NCBI GenBank assembly: GCA_030867875.1
Contig: JAOWCC010000787.1
Span: 1 to 64,000, forward strand
Source of the DNA: Actinernus sp. WN-2022
Taxonomy: Eukaryota > Cnidaria > Anthozoa > Actiniaria > Actinernidae
Length of the DNA: 64,000 nt
Direction: 5' to 3'
Position 1 is the stretch's first letter. Each line of letters opens with the position of its first letter. The position numbers and the translations under genes are program-made. Of this stretch, positions 11,035-23,319 are shown piece by piece. The notes below the pieces were generated by a model. It had not been told where the DNA came from. It did not search any database and saw only the letters and a list, made by a program, of their open reading frames with translations.

Positions 11035-11788
11035 AAATCTGCTCTAGTGTAGCAGTAGATACAAAAATCACGTCCTGCAGTTGACGTAACGATGGCAATG
11101 TCAAAAAATTAAACGGAACATCGCGCAGAATGGCGCGACACATCCGGGTATTTTATTAGATGCAGGACCGCTAAATTCAAAGCCTACACAATGAATAACG
11201 ATGCAAATAATAGAGGAATTGGACTAAAAGGCTTAAGTGAACTAGAAGTTTTGCTTATTTATGGTTAAATGAAATTTGCTAGAGCTTAGGTACTACCTGG
11301 CTTTTGAAGAAGAGATATCAATGAACAATTTCCACCCAATTTCAACTTATTTGAGTGAGTAGAAGCATTATCGGTTGGACCATGAATTTTGGATTTTTTA
11401 ACTCTTTCTACAGTGGAATATTCACGTTAGCTCACTTTGAGGCCAATTTTCTCGCTAACAATCGTGTTTTCTACTTAGGTACCACATGGAAAAGTTAGTT
11501 TAGTATGTTACTTACTACCAGCCGTTTTTTCATAGTAATCTGACCAGTATTAGTATTATCGAAATAAATATTTCCAAGCCACGTCTTAAAAACTTCGAAT
11601 TCGCCTCCCGTTTTGAAGTTTGAATATTCCCGCGGGACTTCTCTTGGGCTCTCTAGCTCCTCCTTCACGAACAATGGCACACCCGCCGAATGCTTAGCCA
11701 TTGAAATTGACACAGAACCAAAGCTCAAAATTATTGTTAAAATAACACTTGAGCGTCATGAGTAAATCTTGAACTTACGTTTAAATTA
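11035..11788. other. No gene recognised
   Basis: AT-rich sequence. A minus-strand frame at 11728-11495 lacks known domains. Confidence 0.35.
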
Positions 11789-12535
11789 GTTCAAGCTCCA
11801 AAATGAGACGTAACTCATGTTCGTACGTACTCTAGAAGTATTTAAAAGCTAAAAAAATCGCCCAGCCGAGTTGGCGGCAAAGTACTTTCAAACTGAAGCT
11901 GAGTAAAGGCAACCGCGACAAAACAAATCTTAGTGAGCATTAAATAAAAACTATAAACTTAGCGCGTCAAAAGCAAATTATAACGTTGTATTCAGAATAC
12001 TCCAAGCTTCAAATTAAGACGTTGCTCATGTTCGTACGTGCTCTAGAAGTACTTAAACGCTAAAAAAGTCTCCCCGGCGGAGTTGGCGGCAAAGTCCATT
12101 CAGTCTAAAGCTGAGTAAAGGCAAACGCGACAAAACAAATCTTAGTGAGCATTAAATAAAAACTATAAACTTAGCGCGTCAAAAGCAAATCATAACGTTG
12201 TATTCAGAATAATTCAAGCTTCAAATTAAGACGTTGCTCATGTTCGTACGTGCTCTAGAAGTACTTAAACGCTAAAAAAGTCTCCCCGGCGGAGTTGGCG
12301 GCAAAGTCCATTCAGTCTAAAGCTGAGTAAAGGCAAACGCGACAAAACAAATCTTAGAGAGCATTAAATAAAAACTATAAACTTAGCGCGTCAAAAGCAA
12401 ATCATAACGTTGTATTCAGAATAATTCAAGCTTCAAATTAAGACGTTGCTCATGTTCGTACGTGCTCTAGAAGTACTTAAACGCTAAAAAAAAAATCGCC
12501 CAGCCGAGTTGGCGGCAAAGTACTTTCAAACTTTC
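11789..12535. repeat. Tandem repeat, 211-bp unit, about 3.5 copies
   Basis: Unit starts CAAGCT(T)C(A)AAAT recur at about 11789, 12001, 12213 and 12424. Each unit carries ATGTTCGTACGTGCTCTAG, GAGTTGGCGGCAAAGT and CTTAGCGCGTCAAAAGC. The two middle copies are nearly identical. The outer copies diverge (GCCCAGCCGAGTT variant), the usual pattern of unequal exchange in the centre of an array. Confidence 0.85.
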
Positions 12536-13017
12536 AAAAAAAGTAAACCAACACGATTCGTTAATTAATTTCTCAGAGAAAACTAAGCGGCGATTCGAAT
12601 CATGGATTTAACCCAAAACTTTTACAAAGACAAGGTATCTTAAACTTTGAATTGATAAGTTTTAAGTCTGTATCTGTGTAATTGGCTCACCAAGGAAATA
12701 ACAAGATCGAACAGACGAAAGGCTTTGCTTTTGAACTTCAGGGGCGGTAATGACAAATGGGCTTCTGATATAACAACATTAGTTAGTGTGATGACCTTCT
12801 TTAACGAGCTTTGGGAGTCCACTATTCCCATGAAGCGAGCAGTTGAAATTGATTGACATGTGTTTCGTGTGATGTGGGAGTAGAGTTTCCCAAACCGATT
12901 TGTCAAAAGCCAATCACAATCGCTTTCCCGCAGAATAATTAGCAATGTTATAATTATTCCGTCCTCACTTTAACCTCTCGGCCGTAAGTACATGTCGCCG
13001 AGAACAATAGAATTCTG

Positions 13018-13130
13018 CGCGATGAGCTGATTGGATGATGGCCCCGAAAGTCGACACAGAAAACAATACTGAAACACTTGCGAAACTTGACTCGGGCCCA
13101 GCCTACACTGGCCCGAGTAATAAAAATTAA
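13018..13130. repeat. Dispersed repeat shared with 24305-24420
   Basis: Both copies contain GAAAGTCGACACAGAAAA or its variant, CACTTGCGAAACTTGACTCG and GGCCCAGCCTAC-CTGGCCC. The termini AACTTGACTCGGGCCCAGCC and GGCCCGAGTAATAAA form a short hairpin. Confidence 0.75.
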
Positions 13131-13754
13131 AAGACACAAGCAGCGCCGGAGTAATAACTAGTTCCTCAGATCGGAACGTAAACCAGAAGTCCACAGTTCG
13201 TTTTGGTGACATACAACAATACATCATATTTTATGTACTCGTTGCCTCAGTTTCTTTTCTCTCTAATGGTTCTGCATATCAAAGTCATTGCGTACAAAAG
13301 CCTACATATCGAAATCCGGTGACTCACTTCCGGTATCGATCCAGTCATCTCACTCAAAAATACATGGTTTGGGGAGCTATTTTGCCTTCTAAAACAAATA
13401 AAATGATTTATGAAAAATTTCTACCTTCAAATCAAAGTTACTTAACATCTAATCTGCAACTCGTAACTGTTAAGATTTCGACTGAACAAATTTGAATTTG
13501 CTTTCTCGAGCGAGTGAAGAGCTGCAGTAGGAGAGATTTTGGAGCGGTCAAAACGGAAGCAGAGAATTCTCCTTCGTAAAAGTTCTGGTATCAACAGGTA
13601 AGCCATTTTATACTGAAACTCGTAATGCGACTGAAGTTGTTATCTCTCTCAAATAAAATCGCATTTACTTCAAAGCGATGACCACTACCAAATGTCCTCT
13701 TCTGTGTGCAATGATTTTGATATGTATGTTTTACTGGTGAAATCCGATGAACAC

Positions 13755-13962
13755 AAGTGTTGTGACGTCACAAGCCCCAGAACATCGACCCCCACCGCAA
13801 GAATAGATTGGAAACAATTATGGACCATGCATAACTTAAGTAATACGAAAAGTAACGGGGAAAGAAACCTTTTCTGTTGTCGTTCTTGATAGCAGCAAAC
13901 ATTTGTTCTAAAAACTTGACCGGACGTTGACGTAACTGGCAGCCAATGCCCTGCTTGCAGGC
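13755..13962. repeat. Dispersed repeat shared with 5190-5385
   Basis: Second copy of the GTGACGTCACAAGCC...CTTGCAGGC repeat. This copy has extra sequence (CAGAACATCGACCCC) near its left end. Confidence 0.8.
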
Positions 13963-14519
13963 TCTGGTTTTGGATTTGGGGTTCCTGTGGTGAGAGAGGA
14001 GGAGGAAGGGGGAGAATGAGAAAGGAGGCCTGCGACTTTTTACGATCCATGCTGCGACAAGACCTTGTGTTTTTGAAATTCGCCCCCGTGACGTCACATT
14101 CAATTGCAAGTTACACTTTTCACAAAGTATTTTCTTATTCCTTTGCATGTATTATATGCTATACCTGATCAAGATACATTCTATGACATTACAGATGATT
14201 TGGAGGAACAAGACATGGAACATATTATTGACGAAGAGTTTTTCATAGGGTTTAAGTTTATTCACCTTCATTCTCTGCAAATATGCGATATTTTTGATAA
14301 AAGAAAACGTTTATAATGAGAAACGATGTCGCGAATACGTGAATATCAAATTTGTCTATTAATTCATGCACGATCTTTATAAACTCTCGAATTTGGAATT
14401 TTCATTTCAGTTTATGGAGTGGACGGAGATTGCTACAACTCGGGCATCCCACAAAAGTAAGCGGGTCACCCGAGGGCAACCTCTATCCCGTCAAAAATTC
14501 TTCACGAAACTGATCGTGG

Positions 14520-14568
<49 letters not shown>

Positions 14569-15073
14569 AAAGAATCGATGAATACGCGATGACTAGTGTT
14601 TGACCAACCACCGCGTACACATGTGGGATGCTAATAATTTGCATGCAGTGAACCAGTCAATCCTGACAAATAACAATTACTTGCTAGTTTCTTCAATTTG
14701 AGCACGTTTTTACAATTTTGTTGATGTTTTAATTTTTTAGTTTATAACATTGATGATCGTGTTTCTAAGAGAGTCATAAATTGGGCATCTGATTGTAAAG
14801 TGGAATTCGTCTTCAGTTTCTTTCAATTGCAAACACTTTGCACAAATTCTGTCTTCAGTTTGCTTTGCAGTATGGTTTGTCATGTTTCTCTCTCTCATTT
14901 TCAAGATAGTGGTTACTTTTATTTTTTAGTTATTCTGAGACGGGTAAAGGCGATTCTATGATCAATGTTGTGAACGTTCAAGAGCTATGATTCAAGCTTA
15001 TAATTAGTTTTAAACTTGCGATAAGTGCGTAGCTTATTACTTTATTCGTTATCTTTCCTGTCGTTGTCGTGGA
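13963..15073. other. No gene recognised
   Basis: Frames at 14104-14560 are short and without recognisable domains. A palindromic GTGACGTCAC occurs near 14087. Otherwise nothing is seen. Confidence 0.35.
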
Positions 15074-15421
15074 TAGAGGTAATCGGCTAACTCTGTTGCC
15101 ACCCAATAGTCCAGTTTACGGTTCATGCGCAGTTGTTCAAGTCCTTTGTTTCAACTGGCGGGCCACCATTGTCTAATCTCTGGTGGCCTGCCAAATAAAC
15201 AAAGGATTTGTACAACTGCGCATGAACCATAAACTGGGCTATTGAGATCATGTGATGTAAACACACATTACTCTGGAGAATTGACTCTTTGGAAATTATT
15301 TTTATTCAGATAGGCATGACTGCATTATGATTAGAATGAAAAAGGAATAATTCCCCAGAGTAGCATCTGTTTACATCACATGATCTGAATTGGGTGGCAA
15401 CAGCGTTAGCCGATTACCTCT
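15074..15421. mobile_element. Nested MITEs: outer element with AGAGGTAATCGGCTAAC termini, inner palindrome at ~15103-15243
   Basis: The outer arms AGAGGTAATCGGCTAAC-CTGTTGCCACCCA (left) and its reverse complement (right) bound ~348 bp. They continue inward as GATCATGTGATGTAAAC and the matching right arm. The left arm is interrupted after CCACCCA by an inner foldback, TAGTCCAGTTTACGG...CATAAACTGGGCTA. Its own arms include TTCATGCGCAGTTGT and ACAACTGCGCATGAA. The undisturbed right arm shows the pre-insertion sequence CCACCCAATTCAGATC. Confidence 0.85.
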
Positions 15422-15604
15422 ATTGCGCTCAACCAAGACTGCTATTCAATGTTTTCTAATATATGTTTGATCAGTTCTAAATAGTGTTTCTGTTCATAGG
15501 GTTGATCGGGCTGAATCGCCCACAGGTTTCCGAGTCCTATTTCAAAGAGATTTTTCTTAGTTTTCTGGTACCAGTCAGTTTTCTTGTTCGAGTTGATACA
15601 CTAA

Positions 15605-16153
15605 TGCGGGTATCAGCGGCCATCCCGAGGGGACGGCCCCCGGGCAACCCACGGGCAACACAGGGGCTTAGCAGGGGATTTGTAGCAAAAACATGCCCCA
15701 CGCGTGGGGTATTAGAGCGCTTTTGCGTTTTCGTCAAAATACCCCGGGGACATAACCACGGGGTTTGCACGTAATCTGCTGTCTCAACGTTCAGCGGTTT
15801 TCGCCACAGGACTCGCTCGATCGATCGACGTTCTTCGATTTCTTTATATCATTGAGTAAGTCATATCATTATCATTCAAATTAAGAGATTAAATTAAGCC
15901 ATCCACTGTCGGAAGACAGAACAAAGAAATAAAGGATAATATTTGTATAAAACTATTAAGATTTTTGACACTTCTAAAACGTTTAGCTTCTAATACTTAT
16001 AATATGTTGCCCAGGTTGCCTCAGAGGTGGGGGTTTTTGTCACGATTTTCTGCCCCACCCGAGGGGTTTTAGCATGTATTTGTTATGGCTGCTGTGACAA
16101 ATGCCCCTGGGTGCCCGGGGGCCGCCCCCTCGGGATGGCCGCTGATACCCGCA
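15605..16153. mobile_element. PIF/Harbinger-like MITE (549 bp), TIR TGCGGGTATCAGCGGCCAT, TSD TAA
   Basis: The left end TGCGGGTATCAGCGGCCAT continues with CCCGAGGGG and CGGCCCCCGGGCA. The right end is its reverse complement, with TIRs of ~43 bp. TAA flanks both sides (15602-15604, 16154-16156), and copy A lacks the element. The interior is partly GC-rich with a CCCCACGCGTGGGG palindrome and no coding capacity. The 3-bp TSD suggests PIF/Harbinger. The pre-insertion site would have differed by six bases from copy A. Confidence 0.8.
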
Positions 16154-16202
16154 TAACAGTCTAGATTATGTGTCGCGTGATAAGGTACTCACTTCTGGAT
16201 TA

Positions 16203-17102
16203 TGCACTAGTCAATTGAAACCCCGGCCCCCTGACCCCCGGGACATAGCGGGGCATTAACGGGGACATGGCCGTGGAATAACGCACATTTAACGCAGCAT
16301 TTCTCCGGTGGAACGGGGAAAGTAACGATTTGCAAAAATTGCGGGGATTTCAGCGGTGGTTGTAACGCCAGCCACGACAGAGCGGGACTGGGCCCGAGCA
16401 TCAACAACGCTGGAAATCAGTACATGAAAAATGGGTATGTGTGTGAGGCCAAGAGGCTCAAACCCTGACCCTGTTTGCCCCAATCCGAGCTCCAAAACCC
16501 TGATTGCCCCCTTTCTGGCAAAAAAAAATCTGATTGCCCCTTCTTAAAATTGTTTTCAAAACACGGTCGGATATATATCCCGGCCGGTATACCGCGTACC
16601 GGGATTGCATGCAAAATACGGAACATTTCAAGTCGGGACGTGGCATTGGGTAAACAAATCAGCAGAATAAGTACATAGATAAGTACTGAAGCACGAATTA
16701 GCGACGTCACGATGTATGGGAACCTTAGTGCTTGCATGTGGGCAGGCGATCACAATGCGGCAACAGAATGTCTTTTTTTGGCATAGTAGCTAAAAAAAAC
16801 TGAACCCTAACTGCCTAAAATATACTGAACCCCGACCCTGACTGCTCCCAAATTATACTCAAATCGTGACCCTGATCTGCCCAAATCAGGTCAAAACCCT
16901 GACCCTACCTGCCCAAACTGAGCTCAAAACCCTGACCCACCCCGGCGGCACATACATAATACGTCACAAACAGGAGTACCTCGCACACATGCGGTGTTTT
17001 TGCAAAGACTTGACGAAGACTGGGGCGAACGGGTTGATGTCGACGATAGTAATAAGAAAATATAGTAATAGAAAGTGTGCAAATAATGGAACAAAGGATT
17101 AG

Positions 17103-17145
<43 letters not shown>

Positions 17146-17487
17146 TCTCGAGGTCATGATGACGTACGGACCTCGGCGGCTTTTTCCGGCCCGCTCACGC
17201 CATACACGTCCGGCCCTCATCACGTGACTTTTGTAAATGGTTTTGAAAGGAAAGCGCGCGCGGGCCGTACGGGTCATATGATACTGAAGCTTATGTATAT
17301 TGAATTTCTCAATGCCTCCTCCTAATTGAAAATTCTGAAGCACATGTCGGGGCCATAGGGGCGGGTATTGTAACAGCCAACTGCCCCCGATGGGCGGGGA
17401 AAAGGTCAAAATGTAACACTGTATAAATGTTACATTCCCCGCTATGTCCCGGGGGTCGGCGGGCCGGAGTTTCAATTGACTAGTGCA
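16203..17487. mobile_element. PIF/Harbinger-like non-autonomous element (1285 bp), TIR TGCACTAGTCAATTGAAAC, TSD TTA
   Basis: Ends TGCACTAGTCAATTGAAAC-CCCGGCCC and, inverted, TGCACTAGTCAATTGAAAC-TCCGGCCC continue through GACCCCCGGGACATAGCGGGG, giving ~55 bp TIRs. TTA is duplicated (16200-16202, 17488-17490), and copy A shows the clean empty site GGATTAAGTAATTT. The interior has degenerate repeats of the ACCCTGACCCTG-TGCCC type (about 16450-16560 and 16800-16940). It carries no transposase frame. Confidence 0.9.
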
Positions 17488-18473
17488 TTAAGTAATTTAA
17501 ACCAGTATTTAATGGATCTTACTTTTGTCTCTACATTTATTGGAATCTACCCAATTCGGCTCTACAGGCGATGTTATTAGCGGTTTTATTCACTCCGAAT
17601 AGCAGCTTACATAATTTATTGTGTACGACTTCTTGGGTATTTTTATTGATTTGACTGGCTCAGCTCCCCGGCAGACTTCGCTGCCGTAGAGCAGAATTGG
17701 TTTGATAAGACAGTCAAAAGCAAGGCTAACGGCACTACATTAGTTCTGAAGTTTTCTCCCCGCATACTATTTTTCATTTTAAATAGTGCTTTGAGCGCTA
17801 TCTTTTTTAGTTCTATACGTTGGCTAGAGAATTATCTTACTGAGCATTATCTTATGCACTTATCAATTGAAACCCCGAGGTAGGTGGAGATTTGATTTCA
17901 AATAGTCCCTCCCCCCCCCCCGGGCACTTTATGCAGTCAAATCCCAAATCTTATGTATTTTTATAGCACTAAAACAGTAAAACTAACGTGAATATGCTAT
18001 CTGAGGCCTGATTGTTGGAAGTTCTCGTGTTTAATGAAACTTCAGTTATAACATAAAATACTGGTATGGATGTACATGTATTCTGCGACAGGCCTGTTCG
18101 CGGGCTAGCGGTGGATGGAGATTTGAAACTACTGTTCAACTAGTTTGCTTGCAGGTGGAAGTATCCGGAACCATTATATTTTGCATCCTGGATTGCACAA
18201 GCAATCAGTGCATACAGCTGGAATTTTTGAGCAAGCCACACTGCATGGAACTTTGATGGTCCAGTTGCTGAAACAAAACTGTATTTCTTCATGGTATATG
18301 GTATTTTTGTATAGAAACAGGAAAAAAACGGCTAAAATCTTACATGACGATCGCCACCACAGATGACTGACTGGGCTCCAGTCAAATCCCCATCCCTCCC
18401 GTAAACTTTAAAAGTACATGTACTTGAAGCAAATCTAGTAAAATCCCCAACCCCCTGAGGCCACAAAAACTGG

Positions 18474-18740
18474 ACTGTCTGATATGTATTCATAACGAAA
18501 CGTAACAATAAAGTCTAAGAACTTTAGGGAGGAAATGTTTAATACCAATATTAAAAGGGATGCCTAGTTATAGAACACGACTTGGGTAAGTAGGTTACGC
18601 GTGATATCACTACCGATTGGCAACGCGAAATACCCACAAGTTCCCCTGTATCTGGCGAGGTTCCCACGATGAAGCACCAGACTTAGTGGGGAACCGGAGG
18701 ACCGTTTTGTCCGCGACAACCCTTTCCTTGATAGTTTTAG
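18474..18740. other. No gene recognised between repeat copy B and the pol-linker remnant
   Basis: No long open frame. It may be decayed continuation of the retroelement. Confidence 0.3.
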
Positions 18741-19142
18741 TTATAAAGTGGGCGAAGGGAGCGCACGACGGTGAGTAAGGCAAGATAATCCTAGGCGGTG
18801 TATAACGTAATATTGAGTCCCCTGGAATGTGCCGTGGAAGGGGCTGAAGAAGTCCTGAACACGCACTCCCTCAGAAATGAAGGGTAATATATGCTGTCTA
18901 TAAGAGTAACTATGCAAAATAGCGTCCCATAAAGTGGAGCACGATGAAAGATTTCCTGCTATGAAGCAATCCGGATTTCGAAATTGGAGCATGCGCGGGG
19001 AGGCGAAAACCTCGCCATCTGCGACCATACGGACTGACGGAAGTGGTCCGGCCCAGCTAGGGGCTTGGCCTTCCCAATTGCACCACATAATCGTAATACG
19101 CTGATATGACAAATAGTTTGAACAAATGTCTGAGACGTCCAA
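18741..19142 (-). pseudogene. Remnant of a YR-retroelement pol linker region downstream of the Gag-like gene
   Basis: A 133-codon open frame on the minus strand contains LWDAILHSYSYRQHILPFI followed by SEGVRVQDFFSPFHGTFQG. This resembles the conserved segment just before the reverse transcriptase of DIRS/Ngaro-like elements, where a W-x-x-x-I...F...G...F phrase precedes the RT fingers. The frame is lost after FQGTQYY, and no RT catalytic block (YxDD) is visible nearby. It lies ~370 bp downstream of the zinc-knuckle frame in the same orientation, as expected for a gag-pol order. The assignment rests on recalled family features and is moderate at best. Confidence 0.35.
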
Positions 19143-20021
19143 CAGTATATCCTAGGAAAAAAAATAGAGGCTTTAAGGAGAAAACCATAGAAAAAGCACT
19201 AATGTGAGCGACAGACTAGGATAGAACTGTGTATGTGTGCAAGGGAAAGCCCCCCTGCCACTAGCCAAGCCGGACCAGGAACCCGTCCGAAAACAGGTTG
19301 TAGGGTGTAGTTTAGATAACCCTTCTGGTCGCGACTGGGATAGTGGAAACACTACGTAGAACACTAGTTATGATGAACTAAATATAAAGTAAGAAAAGTC
19401 GGATGGGAACGGAGACAAGAGCTACAAGCAATAAAGTGGGACTATAGTCGTTTATTATATAAACGAACAAACCAAACCCGCGTAATCTTGGAAGGTGATA
19501 AGCAAATTGTACTAATTACGATTAGGTTCTTCCCCCGCGGCGGGGTCCCAACAGGCTCTGGCCAGATGGCCACGGCGTCCGCAGTTGTAGCACGTGGAGG
19601 GGCCATTGCGTCTGTTGTACGGAGTGCTGCGTGGTCTCGTGCCACCATAGAGAGGCGGAGATGGCGTATTTTTGAGGGCCTTCTGGATTTCTTTAGAGAT
19701 TGCTATTTCTTCCTCCGTACCTACGAGCTTTAACAGCAAAAGCTGCAAGGCTGGACTGCCCAGTTGGGGGCGCGTCTGACGGAGAATAACACTATAACGA
19801 CTAGCGCGGTCGCTGGCTCTTTCTCGCGCTACATCAGTCAGATGATCCAGAGCTGCCATAGCAATATGAGGGTCAGACAGACCAGGCGGGCGGGCGATAT
19901 GCAGACGTGGGGTCCTAAGTGCCGCATCGACATTTCCGGCATCTCGCATCTGACGTAAAGCGCTTAATTCTTCTTTTAACGCCTCCAGCTGTCGAGAACA
20001 AATTATAGGAAAATTGCTCAA

Positions 20022-20770
20022 TTGGGGCTTCGGATTGCATGGAAACGAGGTTATATTGCATACCGCAGCGTAAACTTACAAGATCTAGTAACACGTGTCC
20101 AAACAGTTGTTAGATCTGTGCCCTTTAATAGGTTATGGATATTGTCCGATTTCTGGCTAGCGGCTACCCTATGGTGGCACGTGGTGTTAGGTGGTCGGTC
20201 AAGTGTCAATAGATTGTAAATATTAAATGTGATAAGTAGTGTTGCAAATCCTAGATATGTAAGATTATCAGTCGCATTATGTACTCGCACCGAGGGTCCT
20301 ACAATGACGATACGAGTATGCCTGAAGTCGAAATACGCAAAATAGGTCACGTGGATGTTATTCTCTTAACCAATGAACAAAATCTGGGAGCTAAGTCGCA
20401 ATTATGAGTTACACATAAAATCTTATTGAGATAGTTATCTTCCCTGTTCCCTAATCACAGCACATTGAAAATCGTAATTCGTATGCGATGGATACTTTAA
20501 CGCCGGGGTCTAGAGGTGGTACTGGTGACCCATAGGGGGTAGAAATACTGACGTGTCTAACATACATTGACAACCCGGAAGTCTGGCTATAACCATGGCC
20601 GGCGCACGATGAAATGATAAAAATGCAAAAATAAAGTCTGAAACCCGAGAACGTACGTAAGAAAGTCGATAGAAGTAGAATCCGTAAAATTCACGTTGGT
20701 AACCCACAACGTGATGAAAATGGTTGAAGCACAAATGACTTTTAAAAATGCTACGGTATACGAACCATCT
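20022..20770. other. No coding feature; within the 5.4-kb gap of the Gag-like gene
   Basis: Short frames on both strands only. No clear repeat. Confidence 0.35.
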
Positions 20771-21950
20771 GAATGTGGCATTTGAGCAACATGACCGAAA
20801 TCGGTCGGCACACGACTAGGACTTTTAGCTAAGGTGAACACACTACCAACAAAACCAAAAATAGTCGACAAACGACTAGGACCTTAACTAAGCTAGGGTC
20901 CACAACGAGAGTTCAAGTTTGGTCGACAGGTGACTATAAACACGACCGGAAATAATTGACACCCTACTGGGACTGTTAGCTAGGGTCCACGCAACATGAC
21001 CGAAAATAGTCGACACATGAATGTGACTTCTGGCTAGGGTCGACACACGACCAACATGAGCAAAAATAGTCGACACACGTTTGAGACTTATGACTAGGGT
21101 CGACAAACGACCAACTGATGAACGAAAATAGCCGACACACGGCTGAGACTTTTGGCTAGGGTCGACACACGACCAACATGAACGAAAATAGCAGACACAC
21201 GTTGAGACATTTGGCTAGGGTCGACACACGACCAACATGAACGAAAATAGCAGACACACGTTGAGACATTTGGCTAGGGTCGACCTGACGACCAACATGA
21301 GCGAAAATAACCGACACACGGGTGACACGGCTGAGACTTTTGGCTAAGGTCGACACACGACCAACATGAACGAAAATAGCCGACACACGGCGCGCGCTGA
21401 GACTTTTGGCTAGGGTCGACACACGACCAACACGAATGAAAATAGCCGACACACGGCTGAGACTTTTGGCTAGGGTCGACCTGACGACCAACACGAATGA
21501 AAATAGCCGACACACGGCTGAGACTTTTGGCTAGGGTCGACACACGACCAACACGAATGAAAATAGCCGACACACGGCTGAGACTTTTGGCTAGGGTCGA
21601 CCTGACGACCAACACGAATGAAAATAGCCGACACACGGCTGAGACTTTTGGCTAGGGTCGACACACGACCAACACGAATGAAAATAGCCGACACACGGCT
21701 GAGACTTTTGGCTAGGGTCGACCTGACGACCAACACGAATGAAAATAGCCGACACACGGCTGAGACTTTTGGCTAGGGTCGACACACGACCAACACGAAT
21801 GAAAATAGCCGACACACGGCTGAGACTTTTGGCTAGGGTCGACACACGACCAACACGAATGAAAATAGCCGACACACGGCTGAGACTTTTGGCTAGGGTC
21901 GACACACGACCAACATGAACGAAAATAGCTGAAACACGACTAAGACTTAT
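20770..21950. repeat. 60-bp minisatellite, ~19 units, with a dimeric higher-order segment
   Basis: The unit contains GACACACGACCAACACGAAT, GAAAATAGCCGACACACGG and CTGAGACTTTTGGCTAGGGT. Left units are diverged and right units nearly identical. Between ~21416 and 21780 a 60-bp form (CGACACACGACC) alternates with a 61-bp form (CGACCTGACGACC), giving a ~121-bp dimer repeated three times. Minus-strand frames (SRVSAIFIRVGRVSTLAKSL repeats) arise only because the unit is a multiple of three. The 61-bp variant shifts them, so coding is unlikely. Confidence 0.9.
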
Positions 21951-22447
21951 AATTAGTGTAAGACACGAGAACCAACAGAAACATACACAACAAGAGGCTG
22001 TACCAGCCTTTACTCGGGCCATATGGAATTTCAATAAGGAATAGTTGGTATTCTTTGCAGGTTTGTTTAAAAAAGTATTTTACACTTGCAATTGTATTAG
22101 CCTTTGGGAGAATAATAAATTATTTTGAATTCTTTTTACAAGAGTTACATACATGTATATAAATTCTTTTTAAGAAGAATTGTGATTCTGTCTCCAGAGA
22201 AGTCATATAATAAAAATATTATATTAGTTATGTGCCTGGGATGATAACTGCCATGGAAAACAGAAAGCAAATTGCAGCCATGTTTATAACAGTAGCTACA
22301 TATGTTTGAGACAATATATATGTAGCAACACAAGACCAGTTATAATATAGTGAACACGAATGGTTAATTCTGTCCTGCTCTGCTGAGACTTACAACTCTT
22401 TATCAAACAAGTTTGATTTCACATGGTTTCGCATGGTTTTCAGGGAA

Positions 22448-22862
22448 GAATAGGCGAATCATTGCTGATGTCATTGTTTACATTTTTGCCTCATTAGCAT
22501 AAATTAAACTTCAAGCTACAAACAAACAGAGTACATCAGTTGAAAGAGAATTTTAAACTGAGTAATCACCGAAAATGTAAGATTGATATGTTAAATATTT
22601 ACAGAGAAATTGACTTTTCAAAACTGTAAAATGGGCTGGGGGGCAAAAGTTGCTGACAGCCATACATTCTTTGTAAATTTTGCTATTTTTAAATACTTTT
22701 CCTTAAAATAAATTTATTTTATCATTCTAAAATTTTCGGTGATTATCAAGTGTGTCAATCTCTTTTGATTTATGGACTCTGTTTGTTTATATGTATGTTG
22801 CTTGAAGTTTGATGTATGCTAATAAGGAAAAAAGTAAAGTAAACGAGGATTCGCCTATACAA
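22448..22862. mobile_element. MITE with ~150 bp inverted arms, ends ATAGGCGAATC
   Basis: The left arm ATAGGCGAATC...TTAGCATAAATTAAACTTCAAGC...ATCACCGAAAAT is mirrored by the right arm ATTTTCGGTGAT...GCTTGAAGTTTGATGTATGCTAA...GATTCGCCTAT. Total length is ~415 bp. Confidence 0.8.
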
Positions 22863-23319
22863 GAGGCCAATTAGTAAAACCTCAACCACAAGTCTTTAAA
22901 ATAACACATGCAATGTTCCTTTGAACTTCCTTCCAGTGATTTAGCATTCAGTTTTGCACTGTATCAGTAGCTTTGCATATTTGTTGGCAGCTACTACACC
23001 AGGGGTCAACCCCCAGGTACCCAATCAAACTCGTTGTATCATATCCCCTGGTATGGGGCCCCACAGCAATTAGTAAAAATTCATACAAGGTTCCTGATCT
23101 ATGAACCAAAGTGAGCTTTTCCCCCTCACCGATGGGCAACAAACAATTAATTCTGACAGGTTCCCATGGATCCACCCCTGTGGGAAGCTGCTAATACATG
23201 CATTATTTACCCATCCATATACTACAACAACAAAAGAATTTAAGGCAGCAGTCATAATTATGTATGTAATCTACTAGATTTAGCCTGTTATTAATATATA
23301 AAATGAACATAGTGGCAAC

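Larger units (their letters stand above)
15464..18473 (+). repeat. Dispersed repeat copy B, interrupted by two inserted elements
   Basis: Collinear with copy A (4353-4950 plus 6936-7492) once 15605-16153 and 16203-17487 are removed. It preserves the internal junction through the poly-C tract that copy A has lost. Confidence 0.85.

Noticed and set aside
16207..16737. Overlapping frames of 62-106 codons
   Set aside because: They fall within the Harbinger-like non-autonomous element and show no transposase motif.
20888..22034. Long minus-strand frames with SRVSAIF...VSTLAKSL repeats as a repetitive protein
   Set aside because: They follow from a 60-bp minisatellite. The 61-bp variants shift the frame repeatedly, and no flanking domain or start supports a gene.
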